Positions 42,809 to 55,799 of a DNA stretch of 64,000 bases are shown here, piece by piece. Position 1 is the first letter of the stretch, and each line of letters begins with the position of its first letter. The position numbers and the translations under genes were made by a program. The notes beneath the pieces are model-generated. The model did not search any database. It was not told the DNA's origin and saw only the letters and a list, made by a program, of their open reading frames with translations. This stretch comes from Sipunculus nudus (taxonomy: Eukaryota; Annelida; Sipuncula; Golfingiida; Sipunculidae), in NCBI GenBank assembly GCA_026874595.1, contig CM049310.1, positions 65,302,056 through 65,366,055 of the forward strand. The letters are read 5' to 3'.

Positions 42809-43843
42809 GTGGAAGTTGTTCCTGAGATAGCACAGGAGTGTGAGGTAACAACGACTGAGGCTCCATCTTCACCAACAAGCACATCAGCAGCCCCCATGAT
42901 ACCAACCATGTGTGATGCTGCAACAGATCCAATTCCACTTAGATCATTCAGCATTGAAAAATTTCGTCATGATCCTGCAGGGATACATCATTTCACTGGT
43001 CTAGAACATTACCAAAAATTCATGTTTGTGTTTGCTACTCTTGGACAAGCCGCTTATCAGTTGAGTTATATGTATGGACCAGTACGTAGCACAATTTCTG
43101 TTATTGATAGATTTTTCATGGTTCTTTTGAAACTGAGGAAGCATTATACTAACTTTGAACTGAGCAGATTGTTTGATATCAAAGAATCAGAGGTTTATAA
43201 TATATTTTGCACATGGGTACGCTTCATGTCCCTTCAGTGGAGAGAGTTAAATCTTTGGGGTAACAGGGATCTTGTAAGATTTTATGCACCTTCAGGTTTC
43301 AAGGAGCAGTACCCAAAGACGAGAGTAATAATTGATGGCACTGAATGTCCTATTAAAAAACCTAACTTACCAACAGCACAACAGTCAACATACAGTACAT
43401 ATAAGAACAAGAATACTGTTAAGGTGCTTGTTGGAATTTCCCCAGGAGGGCTGTGTACATATGTCTCCCCAGCCTATGGTGGATCAACAAGTGATCGTCA
43501 GATTGCTGAAAGGTCTTCTTTGACAACGATGTGTGATCCAGGTGATGCCATTATGGCTGATAAGGGTTTAAATGTTCAAGATATTTTTGCATGCCATGAT
43601 ATTTCAATTAACATTCCAACTTTTTTTTCTAAGAAAAATCGCATGACCCAAAGCACAGTTCTTCATGACAGAAAGATCGCATCAAAAAGAATACATGTGG
43701 AGAGGTTCATAGGTTTAGCAAAAACCTACAAAATCTTGCAGCAACCTCTGAACTCATCAGAGACACTTCTTTCATCAGATATTATATTTATTTGCTTCAT
43801 GTTATGTAATTTTCGATCAAACATTGTGTCTTCAGATGCTTGA
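42809..43843 (+). CDS. ISL2EU-type transposase, DDE_Tnp_4 domain exon
   Basis: Cuts and joins the transposon ends. The acceptor TTTCCATCAG precedes 344 codons ending in TGA at 43841. After a Thr/Ser/Pro linker comes a helix-turn-helix-like part (LSRLFDIKESEVYNIFCTW). The DDE_Tnp_4 core follows: VIIDGTECPI (first Asp), VLVGISPGG and GGSTSDRQI (second Asp), AIMADKGLNVQDI, and RIHVERFIG (Glu). The frame is intact. HARBI1 relatives share this domain, but the THAP head plus the YqaJ partner point to ISL2EU. Confidence 0.85.
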   Translation: MEVVPEIAQECEVTTTEAPSSPTSTSAAPMIPTMCDAATDPIPLRSFSIEKFRHDPAGIHHFTGLEHYQKFMFVFATLGQAAYQLSYMYGPVRSTISVIDRFFMVLLKLRKHYTNFELSRLFDIKESEVYNIFCTWVRFMSLQWRELNLWGNRDLVRFYAPSGFKEQYPKTRVIIDGTECPIKKPNLPTAQQSTYSTYKNKNTVKVLVGISPGGLCTYVSPAYGGSTSDRQIAERSSLTTMCDPGDAIMADKGLNVQDIFACHDISINIPTFFSKKNRMTQSTVLHDRKIASKRIHVERFIGLAKTYKILQQPLNSSETLLSSDIIFICFMLCNFRSNIVSSDA

Positions 43844-43850
43844 AGTAATT

Positions 43851-44640
43851 GTATCCGCCAAAACAAAGTGTTCCGCCGCCGCCATGAGTCACATATGAAC
43901 TTGTACCAAATATTTTGCGTTGACCTCTGACCTTTCCTCTCTCCAGTGTGTCCATCTGTGCGTGTATTTTGACACATTAACCCACATATCTTCAGACTCG
44001 TTTGACCAATCGGGAAAAAAAAATTTGCACAAATATAGCCCTTGGATAGCTTTATAACATACATAAAAATGGTGGCGCCACCTGCAATCATTTTTGCACA
44101 GCGTCCATCTGTTCATCTGCCTTGGAAAAAAATCACTCTTATCTCTGCAGTGAATGAACTTATCCACCTCAAATTTTTTTACATGTGTTTTCATCCTAGA
44201 TAGCTTTCTGGATTTTAAGACAGGTGGCGCCACCTACATTCACGTTAAGGCTGCCAATATCCAGGCTTATATCTTATTACTGGTTTGAAGTATCATCCTG
44301 AAATTTAGCATGTGTATAGATCGACATAGCTCTTTATCATACGCAAAACTTGTGGGGCCACCTGCAACCATTTTTGCACAGCGTCCGTCTGTCTGTCTGC
44401 CATGGGATAAAATCACTCATATCTCAGCAGTGGTTTGACTTATCTGCCTAAAATTTTGCAGTTGTATACAACTTGGATAACTTTATGGATTTTTGTGGCA
44501 GGTGGCGCCACCTACATACACATTATGGCTGCAGACGTCTATGTTTATATGCAACACATCTCTCTCTATTTCACACTTGACCCGTCACACTCTGATTTCA
44601 GAGGATACACGTAGTCGCTAGTGGACTACCTGTATTATAG
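43851..44640 (+). mobile_element. Family C HINE-like element, copy 3
   Basis: It starts GTATCCGCCAAAACAAAG eight bases after the transposase stop and ends GTAGTCGCTAGTGGACTAC, then CTGTATT-ATAG followed by TTT. The usual CTAG is mutated to ATAG. GGTGGCGCCACC units are at 44070, 44223 and 44502. Confidence 0.78.
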
Positions 44641-45042
44641 TTTACAGATGGGAGTCATTGAGTGTTAATTCACATTAGACTTTAAAAAAGAATTTATGCT
44701 ATACCTTGCTCCCACTGTGTATATCCTAAATGATCTAGAGGTATTTGGGTTGTGAAAATTTCTTACAAGGCCTTAATGAAATATGTGGGAACTTGTTTAT
44801 AAACAAAATGTTTGTAAACACTGCAATGTAAACAAACAAGAAAAACTTAAACTACGGTGGTCAGTTGCATTTATAGGGAGGTAAAAAAGTCACTTGTGGC
44901 AAAATACCATTTGCAACGATCTGTTTTATCTGACTTGCTGCCAGATGCCAGAATTTATTAGATGTTGATCCTAGGAAACTGTATACCTTCTAAATATTCA
45001 AAGAAGACATAAAATGAAACCTCTACAACATTCTGTGTTTTT
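44641..45042. other. Non-coding ISL2EU interior
   Basis: Sequence between the nested family C element and the family B element. No gene or repeat recognised. Confidence 0.35.
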
Positions 45043-48000
45043 AGCTCAGCTGACTGAAAGTCATCTGAGCTATAGCGATCACTCTTTGTCCGTAGTCCGT
45101 CTGTCCGTCTGTCCGTCCGTTAACCAGGCACAAATTATAACCGCTGGACCTAGAACCTTGTAACTTGGCATTCTGAGAGGTCCATGAAAAATCTCCTTGG
45201 AAACCAGAAATTAGGTCTCTGTTACCCATATCCTTCGAGCTATAGGGCCCCAAAGTACCCCCCAGAAAAGTCCAAAATTTGATACAAAAACTTCAATATC
45301 TCATTAACTACTTGACTGATGGTCATGATTTTTGGCATACATATTGATCATGAGAGGTTCCATTAGTTCCTGAAGACTGGTGGCGCCACCTGTATTTTTC
45401 GATTTTTTACGAATTTTTTTCTCTATTTTTGAGACCTTTAAAAATGTGAACATCTGTTAACAAGGCACAAATCGTAATGACTGGACTTAGAATCATCATT
45501 CTCGACACACTGAGAGACCTATGAAAAGTCTCCATGGAAACCATAAATTAGGTCTGTGTTACCCATATCCTTCCAGCTATGGGGCCCCAAACTACCCCCC
45601 CAGAAAAGTAAAAAATTTCAAACAAAAACTTCAATATCTCATTAAATACTTGACTGATGGTCATGATTTGTGTCATACATATTGATCATGAGATGTTCCA
45701 TCACTTCCTGCAGACTGGTGGCGCCACCTGTATCGTTCAATTTTTTACGAATTTTTTTCTCTAATTTTGAGACCTTTCAAAATGTAAACATCTGTTAACA
45801 AGGCACAAATCGTAAAGACTGGACCTAGAATCTTCATTCTTGACACACTGAGAGACCTATGAAAAGTCTCCATGGAAACCAGAAATTAGGTCTCTGTTAC
45901 CCATATTCTTCGAGCTATGGAGCCCCAAAGTACCCCCAAGAAAAGTAAAAAATTTCATACAAAAACTTCAATATCTCATTAACTACTTGACTGATGGTCA
46001 TGATTTGTGGCATAACTATTGATCATGAGATGTGTCATCACTTCCTGCAGACTGGTGGTGCCACCTTTATTGTTCGATTTTTTACGATTTTTTCCTCTAT
46101 TTTTGAGACCTTTAAGGATGCTGTCATCTGTTAGCATGGCACAAATCGTAACGACTGGACCTAGAATCTTCATTCTTGACACACTGAGAGGTCCATGAAA
46201 AATATCCTTGGAAACCAGAAATTAGGTCTCTGTTAACCATATCCTTCGAGCTATGGGGCCCCAAAGTACCCCCCCCCCCAGAGTAGTCAAAAATTTCATA
46301 CAAAAACTTCAATATCTCAATAACTACATCATTGATGGTCATGATTTTTGGCATACATATTGATTATGAAATGTTCCATCAGTTCCTGCAGACTTGTGGC
46401 GCCACCTGTATTGTTTGATTTTTTACGATTTTTTCCTCTGTTTTTGAGACCTTTAAGGATGCTGTCATCTGTTTACGTGGCACAAATCATAACGACTAGA
46501 CCTAGAATCTTCATTCACGACACACTGAGAGACCTATGAAAAGTCTCCATGGAAACCAAAATTAGGTCTCTGTTACCCATTTTCTTCGAGCTATGGAGCC
46601 CTAAAGTACCCCCAAGAAAAGTAAAAAATTTCATACAAAAACTTCAATATCTCATTAACTACTTGAATGATGGTCATGATTTGTGGCATAACTATTGATC
46701 ATGAGATGTGTCATCTGTTCCTGCAGACTGGTGGCACCACCTGTATCGTTCGATTTTTTACGATTTTTCCTCTATTTTTGAGACCTTTAAGGATGCTGTC
46801 ATCTGTTAGCATGGCACAAATCGTAACGACTTGACCTAAAATCTTCATTCTCAACACACTAGAAGACCTATGAAAAGTCTCCATGGAAACCAGAAATTAG
46901 GTCTCTGTTACCCATATCCTTTGAGCTATAGGGCCCCAAAGCACCCCCCCCCAGAGTAGTCAAAAATTTCATACAAAAACTTCAATATCTCAATAACTAC
47001 ATCACTGATGTTCATGATTTTTGGCATACATATTGATTATGAGATGTTCCATCAGTTCCTGCAGACTGGTGGCGCCACCTATATTGTTTGATTTTTTTAC
47101 GATTTCTTCCTCTATTTTTGAGACCTTTAAGGATGCTGTGGTCTGTTAGCATGGCACAAATCGTAACGACTGGACCTAGAATCTTCATTCTCAATACACT
47201 GAGAGACCTATGAAAAGTCTCCATGGAAACCAGAAATTAGGTCTCTGTTACCCATATCCTTCGAGCTATGGGGCCCCAAAGTACCCCTCAGAGTAGTCAA
47301 AAATTTCATACAAAAACTTCAATATCTCAATAACTACATCACTGATGGTCATGATTTGTGGCATAACTATTGATCAAGAGGTGTTCCATCAGTTCCTGCA
47401 GACTGGTGGCACAACCTGTATTTGTTTGATTTTTTACGAATGTTTTATCTATTTTTGAGACCTTTAAAGATATGAACATCTGTTAACAGGGCACAAATCA
47501 TAAAAACTGGACCTAGAATCTTCATTCTTGACACACAGGGAGACCCATGAAAATTCTCCATGGAAACCTGAAATTAGGTCTCTGTTACCCATATTCTTTA
47601 GGCTGTATGGCTCCAAAATACCCCCCAGAATAATGGAAAATTTGATACAAAAAGTGCAGTATCTCAATAACTACAACACTGATGGTCATGATTTTTGCAT
47701 ACATATTGATCATGAGCTGTTCCATCAGTTTCTGCAGAGAGGGTGCGCCACCTCTATTTTTTTCAAATTTTTACGAATTTTTTTTCTCTTTTTTCGAGAC
47801 CTTTGAAGATATGGTTATCTATCAAGAGGGTACAAATTGCAACAACTGGACCTAGAAACTTCATTCTTGTCATGCAAGGAGGCCCATGAAGAGTGCCTGT
47901 GGAAACTTGAAATTAGGTCTCTGTTACCCATATCCTTCAAGCTATAGGACTCTGAAGTATCCCTCAGAATAATGGCTAATTTGATACAAAAGCTGAAGTA

Positions 48001-48261
48001 TCTGAACAACTATTACTAATATGGAGATCATCATGATTCTTTGCATGGATATTGACCATTAAGTGTTTTTAGCTCAGCTGACTGTAAGTCATCTGAAGTA
48101 TCCCTCAGAATAATGGACAATTTGATACAAAAGCTCAAGTATCTAAACAACTATTGCAGTGATCACCATGATTCTTTGCATGGATATTGATCATGGAATG
48201 TGTCATCAGTTTCTGCAGTATGGTGGCGCCACCTGTATTTTTTTTATTTTTACGAATTTTT
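45043..48261 (+). mobile_element. Family B HINE-like element, copy 2 with long 337-bp array
   Basis: It starts AGCTCAGCTGACTGAAAGTC after TTTTT. The 337-bp array has palindrome blocks near 45380, 45717, 46057, 46394, 46729, 47068, 47406 and 47741 (about eight units, some palindromes mutated). Near 47757 it runs uninterrupted through the point where copy 1 was invaded by C and A elements. At 48065 a truncated start of the same family appears. It is interrupted by a family A element at 48262, and its own 3' end was not identified. Confidence 0.85.
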
Positions 48262-50880
48262 AGCTCAGCTGACTATAAGTCATCTGAGCTATAGTCGTGG
48301 TCCATTGTCCGTCGTCCGTCCGTCTGTCCGTCCGTCCGTCCGTCCGTCCGTCCGTCCTTAGATGTGGCATGTTTTGAAACCGTAAGACCTAGGAATCCAA
48401 AATTCGGCATAATGTTAGATGTCCCCAAGATCTCCTACCAAGCCGAAAACTGGGTGTTTGCTACTTCGTTCCTTTGAGAAATTAAGGAAAAACCTCAATT
48501 TTTTATTAAAAACCTATTTTCACACTTCAGGACTGCCTAATATCAAAACCACTCATCTGTTTTACCTCATATTTACCATAAATATTCCTCTATATAGTTC
48601 CTATGTACATGCCAGAAATTATGTCTGTATTATTTAATTTAAAAAAGTTATGGGCCCAAACATAATGCATTTTGTAAAAAATCAGAAAAGATATTTGATC
48701 ACTTAACACAAAAAATGTTAATGCTATGGACCTTTTTTCCAGTAATATAACTTTAATTAATCAAAATTAAATTGTATACCCAAAATTAGATGAAAATCTT
48801 TTAAATTTTTTAAAATATTAATAAAAATAAAAAATTGGTACCTTAAATTTTGCCCAACTTTGACCATGGCACGTTTTTTTCCTGTAAGTACTGTGGATTT
48901 AATTTTCACAGCATGTTTTTGTTAGCATTTCAACTGTTAACACCAAAAATTTGAAACCAGTTGATCAAAAACTGTAGATTTTAATCAAGTTTTCAAGCAC
49001 CATGTAACATATTGTTTACATCAAGCTAGTGTTATGCAGTTTGCAAGAGCTCAGCTCCCCAGCTTCAGCTCTAAGTTCCTTAAATTCGGCATACAGTTAG
49101 ATGTCTCCAAAATGCCCTACCATGCCAAGAATTTGGTCACTAGGACATTCGAGATATTAATGAAAAACTTCATTTTTCCATTAAAAACCCATTGTTACAC
49201 TTCAAGACTGCCTAATATCAAAACCACTGATCTGACTTAAATCATAAATAATATACATATTTTTCATTCTTTATGCACATGCCAGAATGATGTCAGTATT
49301 GTGTAATTGTTTTAAGTTATGGGCCCAAACATTATGCACTTTGTAAAAAATCAAGAAATATATTTACTCCCTTAACAAGAGCATTGCTGAAGCTAGAGAT
49401 TTTTTTGTCAGGGATGTAACATTATTTAATCAAGATTCAATTGAATACCCAAAATTAGTTCTGAATTTTTCAAATTTTATTTAGTATAAATATAAAATTA
49501 GTACCTTAAATTTTGCCCAACTGTGACCATGGCACGTTTGTTTCCCGTGAGCACTGTTGATATAATTTTCATATCATGCACACATAAGCATTTCAGCTTT
49601 TTAGTTTAGAAAGCTGAAAGAAATTGGCCAAAAATTGTAGCTTTTATTAATGTTTTTTATGAGACCCTGTCAGACTTTGGCTCTCTCCAGCCCCTCTTGA
49701 GTCACCTGTATGTTGACCTTGTTGACCTTTCATCAAATTATGCACGCTTGAGGGGAGGCATACATGGAATCCAGGCAGCTTATGGCAAGCCACAGTTGAT
49801 CCAGGTGTCCAACCCAACTCATCTAGTAGTTTTAACCAAGAACATAACAAAAAACAATAAATTAATAAATTTTTATTGGTTTTTAATAACAAATTAAAGA
49901 AAAATAGAAAAGGAATTTGTTAGTTTATAATAACAGGAAATTAACTTGCAGTTACTGATGATATAAGAATCTTGTATCGATGGGTAGAATGTCACATATT
50001 CCAAATAACACCATGCAGTCACCTATGGCATTTTTCAGTTAAATTTTAATGATAAAGAAGTAAATCATATTATTCATTACTAATCATTAGGGATCATATG
50101 AAGGAAATTAGACAAAGATGCAGTTGATAATATTAATCTAGATTCCTGCTGTGTCTAGTGTGTACATTGATGTGAAATTAGTCCAAAATGAATTTTTTAC
50201 AGTTATTTTTTAATATAAATAAAAGCCATAAAACCAGGTACTTATGATCATTATTTAAATGTGTGAATTTTGTATATTCTGGATTCTCAACATCATTGTT
50301 TGGTGAAAACTGAATAAATTCCAGACATGGTGCAAATACTTTGTAATTGTATTTAAATACGAATATGATTTTGTACTCCATTATAAAATTTCTTGCATAA
50401 AGAATGGGAATTCAGGTAAAAATGAAAATATATGAATACTCATGCAAATACTTTCAAAATGTATTCATGAATGCATTCATGAATATATTCTTTAATATTA
50501 TTTTAATAATCATATCAGTTATATTTCATTTTACAAAATCATATGATTCTCTTATTATTTTTAATAAAAATTATATTTGGGACAATATTTGTATTTTTTT
50601 TAATAAATAGTTAAACTCTTATATTATATGTTCTGCTTATAAGTTATATGGCCAAGTCAAAATCTGTGTGACAATAGTACTCCATTGGTTAATAAAATAA
50701 ATGAAATCAATCCTCTTCCCTGTCTCCAAAGGTACTATCAAAATCATACATAAGCTAAACAACAACAACTCATAATACAGCTTATATTTATTACCACACA
50801 AAACCAGCATGTGCCTCATTTCTAAATAATATTTTTTTATCATATATAACAGCTGAGCATCGTGACCCATAGGTCCCTTG
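48262..50880 (+). mobile_element. Family A HINE-like element, copy in ISL2EU region
   Basis: Full ends: AGCTCAGCTGACTATAAGTC after TTTTT, and CAGCTGAGCATCGTGACCC with CTTG at 50880 followed by TTT. It contains a (CCGT)n run (48307-48357) and the exon-like segment (49664-49804). From 48908 it is nearly collinear with 3985-5955 and 14437-17144. Confidence 0.82.
49664..49804 (+). pseudogene. Exon-like 141-bp segment (copy 4)
   Basis: Same 141 bp open island with AG before and CAG/GTGTCC after. One replacement (R to G in the RRGI position) and otherwise very like copies 2 and 3. Confidence 0.35.
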
Positions 50881-53474
50881 TTTAAATATTGGCAAAAATA
50901 TAAAATTGGTACCTTAAATTTTGCCCAACTTTGGCCATGGTACGTTTTTTTCCTGTAAGTACTGTGGATTTAATTTTCACACCATGTATACATAAGGATT
51001 TAATCTGTTAAAATCTGAAATTTGAAAATAAAAGCTGCAAAATTAGGCTAGTTATTGATTTTTTTTGGAGGCTCTTGTTGTATTCCCTTACATTGTCAAG
51101 CAGTCCACTTTGATGACTGTAGGTCATTCAGTGCACATCTCTATGCTCCCCAGGCTGTTGACATAATTTTAGATGTCCCCAAAATCTCCTACCATACAGA
51201 AAATTGGGTTATTAGGACTTTGTTCCTTCGAGATATTAAGGAAAAAAACTCTGTTTTCCATAAAAAAAGCAATTGTTACACTTCAAGGCTGCCCAATATC
51301 AAAACCACTGATCTGTTTTTGATCGTATTTAGTATTCACATTCTTTTATACATTTTCTATGAACATACCAAGAATTAGGTCAGTATTGGGTATTATTTTG
51401 AAGTTATGGGCCATAACATAATGCAATTTTTTAAAAAATCAGGAAATATATTTACTCACCTAACATGAGAATTGCTGAACCTAGAGACTTTTTTTCAGGA
51501 ATATAACTTTATTTAATCAAGATTCAATTGTTTACCCAAAATTAGATCTGAATTTTGCAAATTTTTAAGTTATTAGCATAAATAAAAAATCAATACCTTA
51601 AATTTTGTCCAACTTTGGCACTGTTGATTTAATTTTCCCAGCATATATGCATAAGGATTTAATCTTTTAAAATCTGAACTTTCAAAAGAAATTGATTGGA
51701 ATGAATAGCTTTCATTCATGTTTTCATACACCATGTCAAGTGTTGTTTACATTTAGCCCACCTAGTAGTACAGCCTTCACTTGCATTATGTAACCCACCC
51801 CAGGCAGCTTACCTTGGCCTAGCTTGGCCACTACTAGCAGGCTTCCCCTCTGCCCTGCACTCATCCCCCCAGCTGGTGCATAAACTAGATGAATGTTAAA
51901 TTTTTTCTGTATTTTATTTTATTCTTGGACATGCTACATTTTAGATTTTGTATTGAACCACCAGGGTTACAATGATTAAAGTGTACATTTAATTGTGTCC
52001 ACAAAGTGGTGTATTGCTGTGAAAGTGTGGATGTTCATGAGATAAGTAATTCCTTACTTCAGAATAGTAAAAACTTCACCAGGTGTGAAATTGACTGTTA
52101 ATTCCAGTAATTAGTTAAAACTGGAATAGTAATTAGCACAATGATATTGTTTGTCCCTCATTTAACCAACAGTGTGTATACTTTGTTTGAAAAGATGTTT
52201 TATTTTATCAAATTTACTTTTATTTTATTTTGGTGAATAAAATTAAGCATGTCCTGAAAACTCCAATGTGCAAAACTTTTTAATAGTGATTCAAGGAATA
52301 TTCTTGTAGATGCCATGTTGTGGCATTATTTTCTTTTAAAATCAGTTTAAACATTTATGATTTAAAAATAATAAAATATGTGTATGCATAATATGACTCA
52401 ATGTTTTTTACTCTGTATATATAATGATTGCAACTTTTGCAACAATTCTAATATTTTAACTTATATTTTCAGGTTTTTTAATTAAAAATTTATAAACCTG
52501 TAAATAAAAAAATGATTCAGATTAAAACTTCTTAATGGAAAAGTGGATCTGCTTAAAAAAATAGGATTATATATAAACTTAAATGCATTATTCTCTTGAA
52601 AGTGAAATAAAGATATTAGTCCATTCTGTCCACTTGCCTGTCCATCTGTAAATTTTCGTATGCAACACAGTATCTCAAAACTTTTACTGTTTTTCTTCAT
52701 GACAGTCTTGTCAGAGTATTAGTTTGCAATCATATATTTAGAACTTTACTATAACCAAGTAGGAGGGCCCCTTTCCTCTTAGCTTTTCATATTCTTATAT
52801 AAATGAAAAACATTACAATAGAATATTTCTACATCCACCTTCGTGCTGCCTTCACTTTTCCCTTCTCCAAACCCCATCCCAAAGTTAGCCTCAGTAAGCA
52901 AGAACAAGATGAATCAGATACATTCATACTTTTATATTTTGTATAACTATTTGTCTATAGGTACCTATGTACATGCCAGAAATTATGTCAATATTGTGTA
53001 ATATGTAGACATAGTGGGCATCACAATAATGCACCTTGTCAAGACTAAAGAGATATTGTGTCATACTGTCACATATTCATAAATCACTTCATCAGCATAG
53101 TTAATCATAACATCATATCTGTCAAATTGAACGCTTGCAGACTACCATACACTTTAGATCCTTCAACAAATAGCCTTATCATCATTCTACTACTGCTTAT
53201 TACTGCTGTCATTGCATTCATATTTGCTCAAATATATCACAATTTTCAACCCCTTCTAAATAAATAAAAAATGAACCACTTTATTTGACTCTATTAATCC
53301 ATCAGTCAGGTAATTTCATTTATCATTTACTCACATATTACATTACATTCCTTTATAATAGCCCAACATGTACATGATATTCATAAGCTTTATCGACTCG
53401 ATATAGTATCACAGTGGAGAAACATTTATAGTCCAAACACGATCAGCTGAGCGCCGTGACCCATGGGTCCCTTG
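50881..53474 (+). mobile_element. Family A-related element lacking its own 5' end
   Basis: It starts in the family A body (AAATATTGGCAAAAATA) and shares 51460-52620 with 29300-30480. It ends GATCAGCTGAGCGCCGTGACC-CATGGGTCC-CTTG followed by TTTT. 52620-53440 is AT-rich sequence not seen elsewhere here. Probably the host or a fusion partner of the preceding A copy. Confidence 0.6.
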
Positions 53475-53805
53475 TTTTTATCTATTTTTGAGACCTCATA
53501 AGATGCGGTCATCTGTTAACATGGCACAAAACGTAACAACTGGACCTAGAATCTTCTCTCTTGACATGCTGAGAGGCCCATGAAAAGTTTCCTTAAAAAC
53601 TTGAAATTAGGTCTCTGTTACCCATAACCTCTGAGCTAAGGGGCTCCGAAGTACCCCCCAGAATAATGGAAAATTTGATACAAAAGCTCAAGTATCTGAA
53701 CAATTATTATATTGATCACCATGATTTTTTTGCATGGATATTGATCATGAAATGTTTCATCAGTTTCTGCATTCTGGTGGCGCCACCTGCATTTTTTCAA
53801 TTTTT
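53475..53805 (+). mobile_element. Family B internal segment
   Basis: One family B unit (TATTTTTGAGACC, GGCACAAAACGTAACAAC, AATTAGGTCTCTGTTACCC, palindrome at 53776), probably the continuation of the B copy that began at 45043. Confidence 0.65.
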
Positions 53806-54999
53806 AGCTCAGCTGACTGAAAGTCATCTGAGCTGTAGGGATCACCTTTTGTCCGTCGTCCGTCCGGCCATCCAGGCGTCTGTCTGTTAACAGGGCACAA
53901 ATCGTAACCGCTAGACCGGGAATCTTCTTACTTGAAATCCTGGGAGGTCTATGGAAATTCTCCTTGTAAACCTGAAATTAGGTCACTGTGACCTATATTC
54001 TTTGAGTTATGGGGTTCTGAAGTACCCCCCAGAATAATGCAAAATTTAATACAAAAGCTCAAGTATCTGAACAACTAATGCATTAATCACCATGTTTTTT
54101 TGCATTGATATTGATCATGGAGTGTTTCATCAATTTCTGGAGATTGGTGGCGCCACCTATATTTTTTATTATTTTTTACGATTTTTTTTCTCTACTTTTG
54201 TGATCTTTAAACATTTGGTCATCTGTAAACAGGGCACAAATCATAATGACTGGACCTAGAATCTTCTGTCCTCACCTCCAGGGAAGCCCATAAAAGGTCT
54301 ACATGGAAACCCGAAATAAGGTCCCTGTTACCCATATTCTGTGAGCTATGGGGCTCTGAAGTTCCCCCAGAATAAAGCTTTGGTCATATATTAACAGGGC
54401 ACAAATCATAATGACTGGACCTAGAATCTTCTGTCCTCACCTCCAGGGAAGCCCATAAAAGGTCTACATGGAAACCCGAAATAAGGTCCCTGTTACCCAT
54501 ATCCTTCATGCTCTGGGGCTCCGAAGTACTCCCCAGAATAAAGATTTGGTCATCTGTTAACAGAGCACAAATTATAATGACTTGACCTAGAATCTCCTTT
54601 CTTGATATGCTGGGAGGCCCCTGAAAAGTCTCCTTGTGCACCTGAAATTACATCTCTGTTACCCATATCCTTCATCCTATGCGGCTTTGAAATACCCCCC
54701 AGAATAAACATTTGGATTTGTTAACAGGGCACAAATCATAATAACTGGACCTAGAATTTTATTTTTTGACATGCTGGGAGACCCCTGAAAAGTCATCTTG
54801 TAAACCTTGAAAATAGGTGTCTGTTACCCATATCCTTCATGCTACAGAGCTCCATAATACCCCAATGAATATTGGATGATTTTATACAAAAGGTCAAGTT
54901 TGGAAAAAGTATTTCATTCAAATTTGACATTCAGATGATAAAATTACTTTTGTCAATGTCTTCCTGGTCAGCTGAGCGTCATGACCCCTGGGTCACTTG
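53806..54999 (+). mobile_element. Family B HINE-like element, compact full-length copy
   Basis: 5' AGCTCAGCTGAC and 3' GTCAGCTGAGC (54967-54977) are inverse copies. They are followed by the hairpin ATGACCCCTGGGTCAC and CTTG before TTTTTT. At 1.2 kb it is the shortest uninterrupted member and the best reference for the family. From about 54216 to 54840 the unit is shortened to about 165 bp, with four near-identical blocks (CAGGGCACAAATCATAATGA then CTGGACCTAGAATCT). Confidence 0.82.
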
Positions 55000-55799
55000 T
55001 TTTTTAATTGCTAGGCCAGATTCAGAGTGATATTATAAATCAGCCACACATCAGTTGAAATATTTACCCATTCAGTTTATTACTGAAGGATACATTTTTT
55101 TCTGTTACAGATCTTAACAATAACACCCCAAAAGGGCATCATATAGCTATTGTAGGTGTTGTGACACCTGACCTTAATAAATATGCATATATCTGAAAAT
55201 TGAAGTCATATAAGATAGTTAACTGGTAAACGGTAAACGGTAAAAGAAACCAAACATATTCCTGGTAATAAAATTATCATGGTGACAACAGAGGTGAGTG
55301 AACGGATGGACACAATGTTTATGTTTCCTCTGACGCCATGACACAATAACCCTGGGTTCGCATGTTTTACCCACCACCCAGGTAAAATCCGGGGATAAAA
55401 CAGGATTTACCTAGGCTTTATTTGGACCTGTATTTCTTTAGTTTTATACATATTGTTAATGTTAAACTGACAACAATTGTACAAGTTGTTATTTTTATTT
55501 AAATCCACCCAGTCCAATATACCCGGTAGTATGAATTCAGTGCACCCTGGTTTTGGATCCTTAAGAGTGAGAGCAGCTGATCCCCTGAATCAGAGTGATA
55601 CAAACAGAATTAATCCAAAATGAATAAAATATATATATATATACATTAACAAGTTGCACATATAAAAAAGTAAACTTGAGACATTTAATGGGCAATCTGG
55701 CACATATTTAATGCTAGGTTGAGTAAAATAGGTTTTACCAAGGGTAAATGTGAACCCTGCAAGAATATAATTTTCCTTACAATAATACATCATAGTGAT
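55000..55799. other. Non-coding ISL2EU interior
   Basis: No gene recognised. Contains GGTAAACGGTAAACGGTAAA near 55228 and a short (TA)n near 55628. Confidence 0.4.

Noticed and set aside
53058-53267. Hydrophobic 69-codon frame (ILLLLITAVIAFIFAQIY) resembling a small membrane protein
   Set aside because: Single short frame in AT-rich element sequence without homology, start context or neighbours; hydrophobicity follows from T-rich composition.
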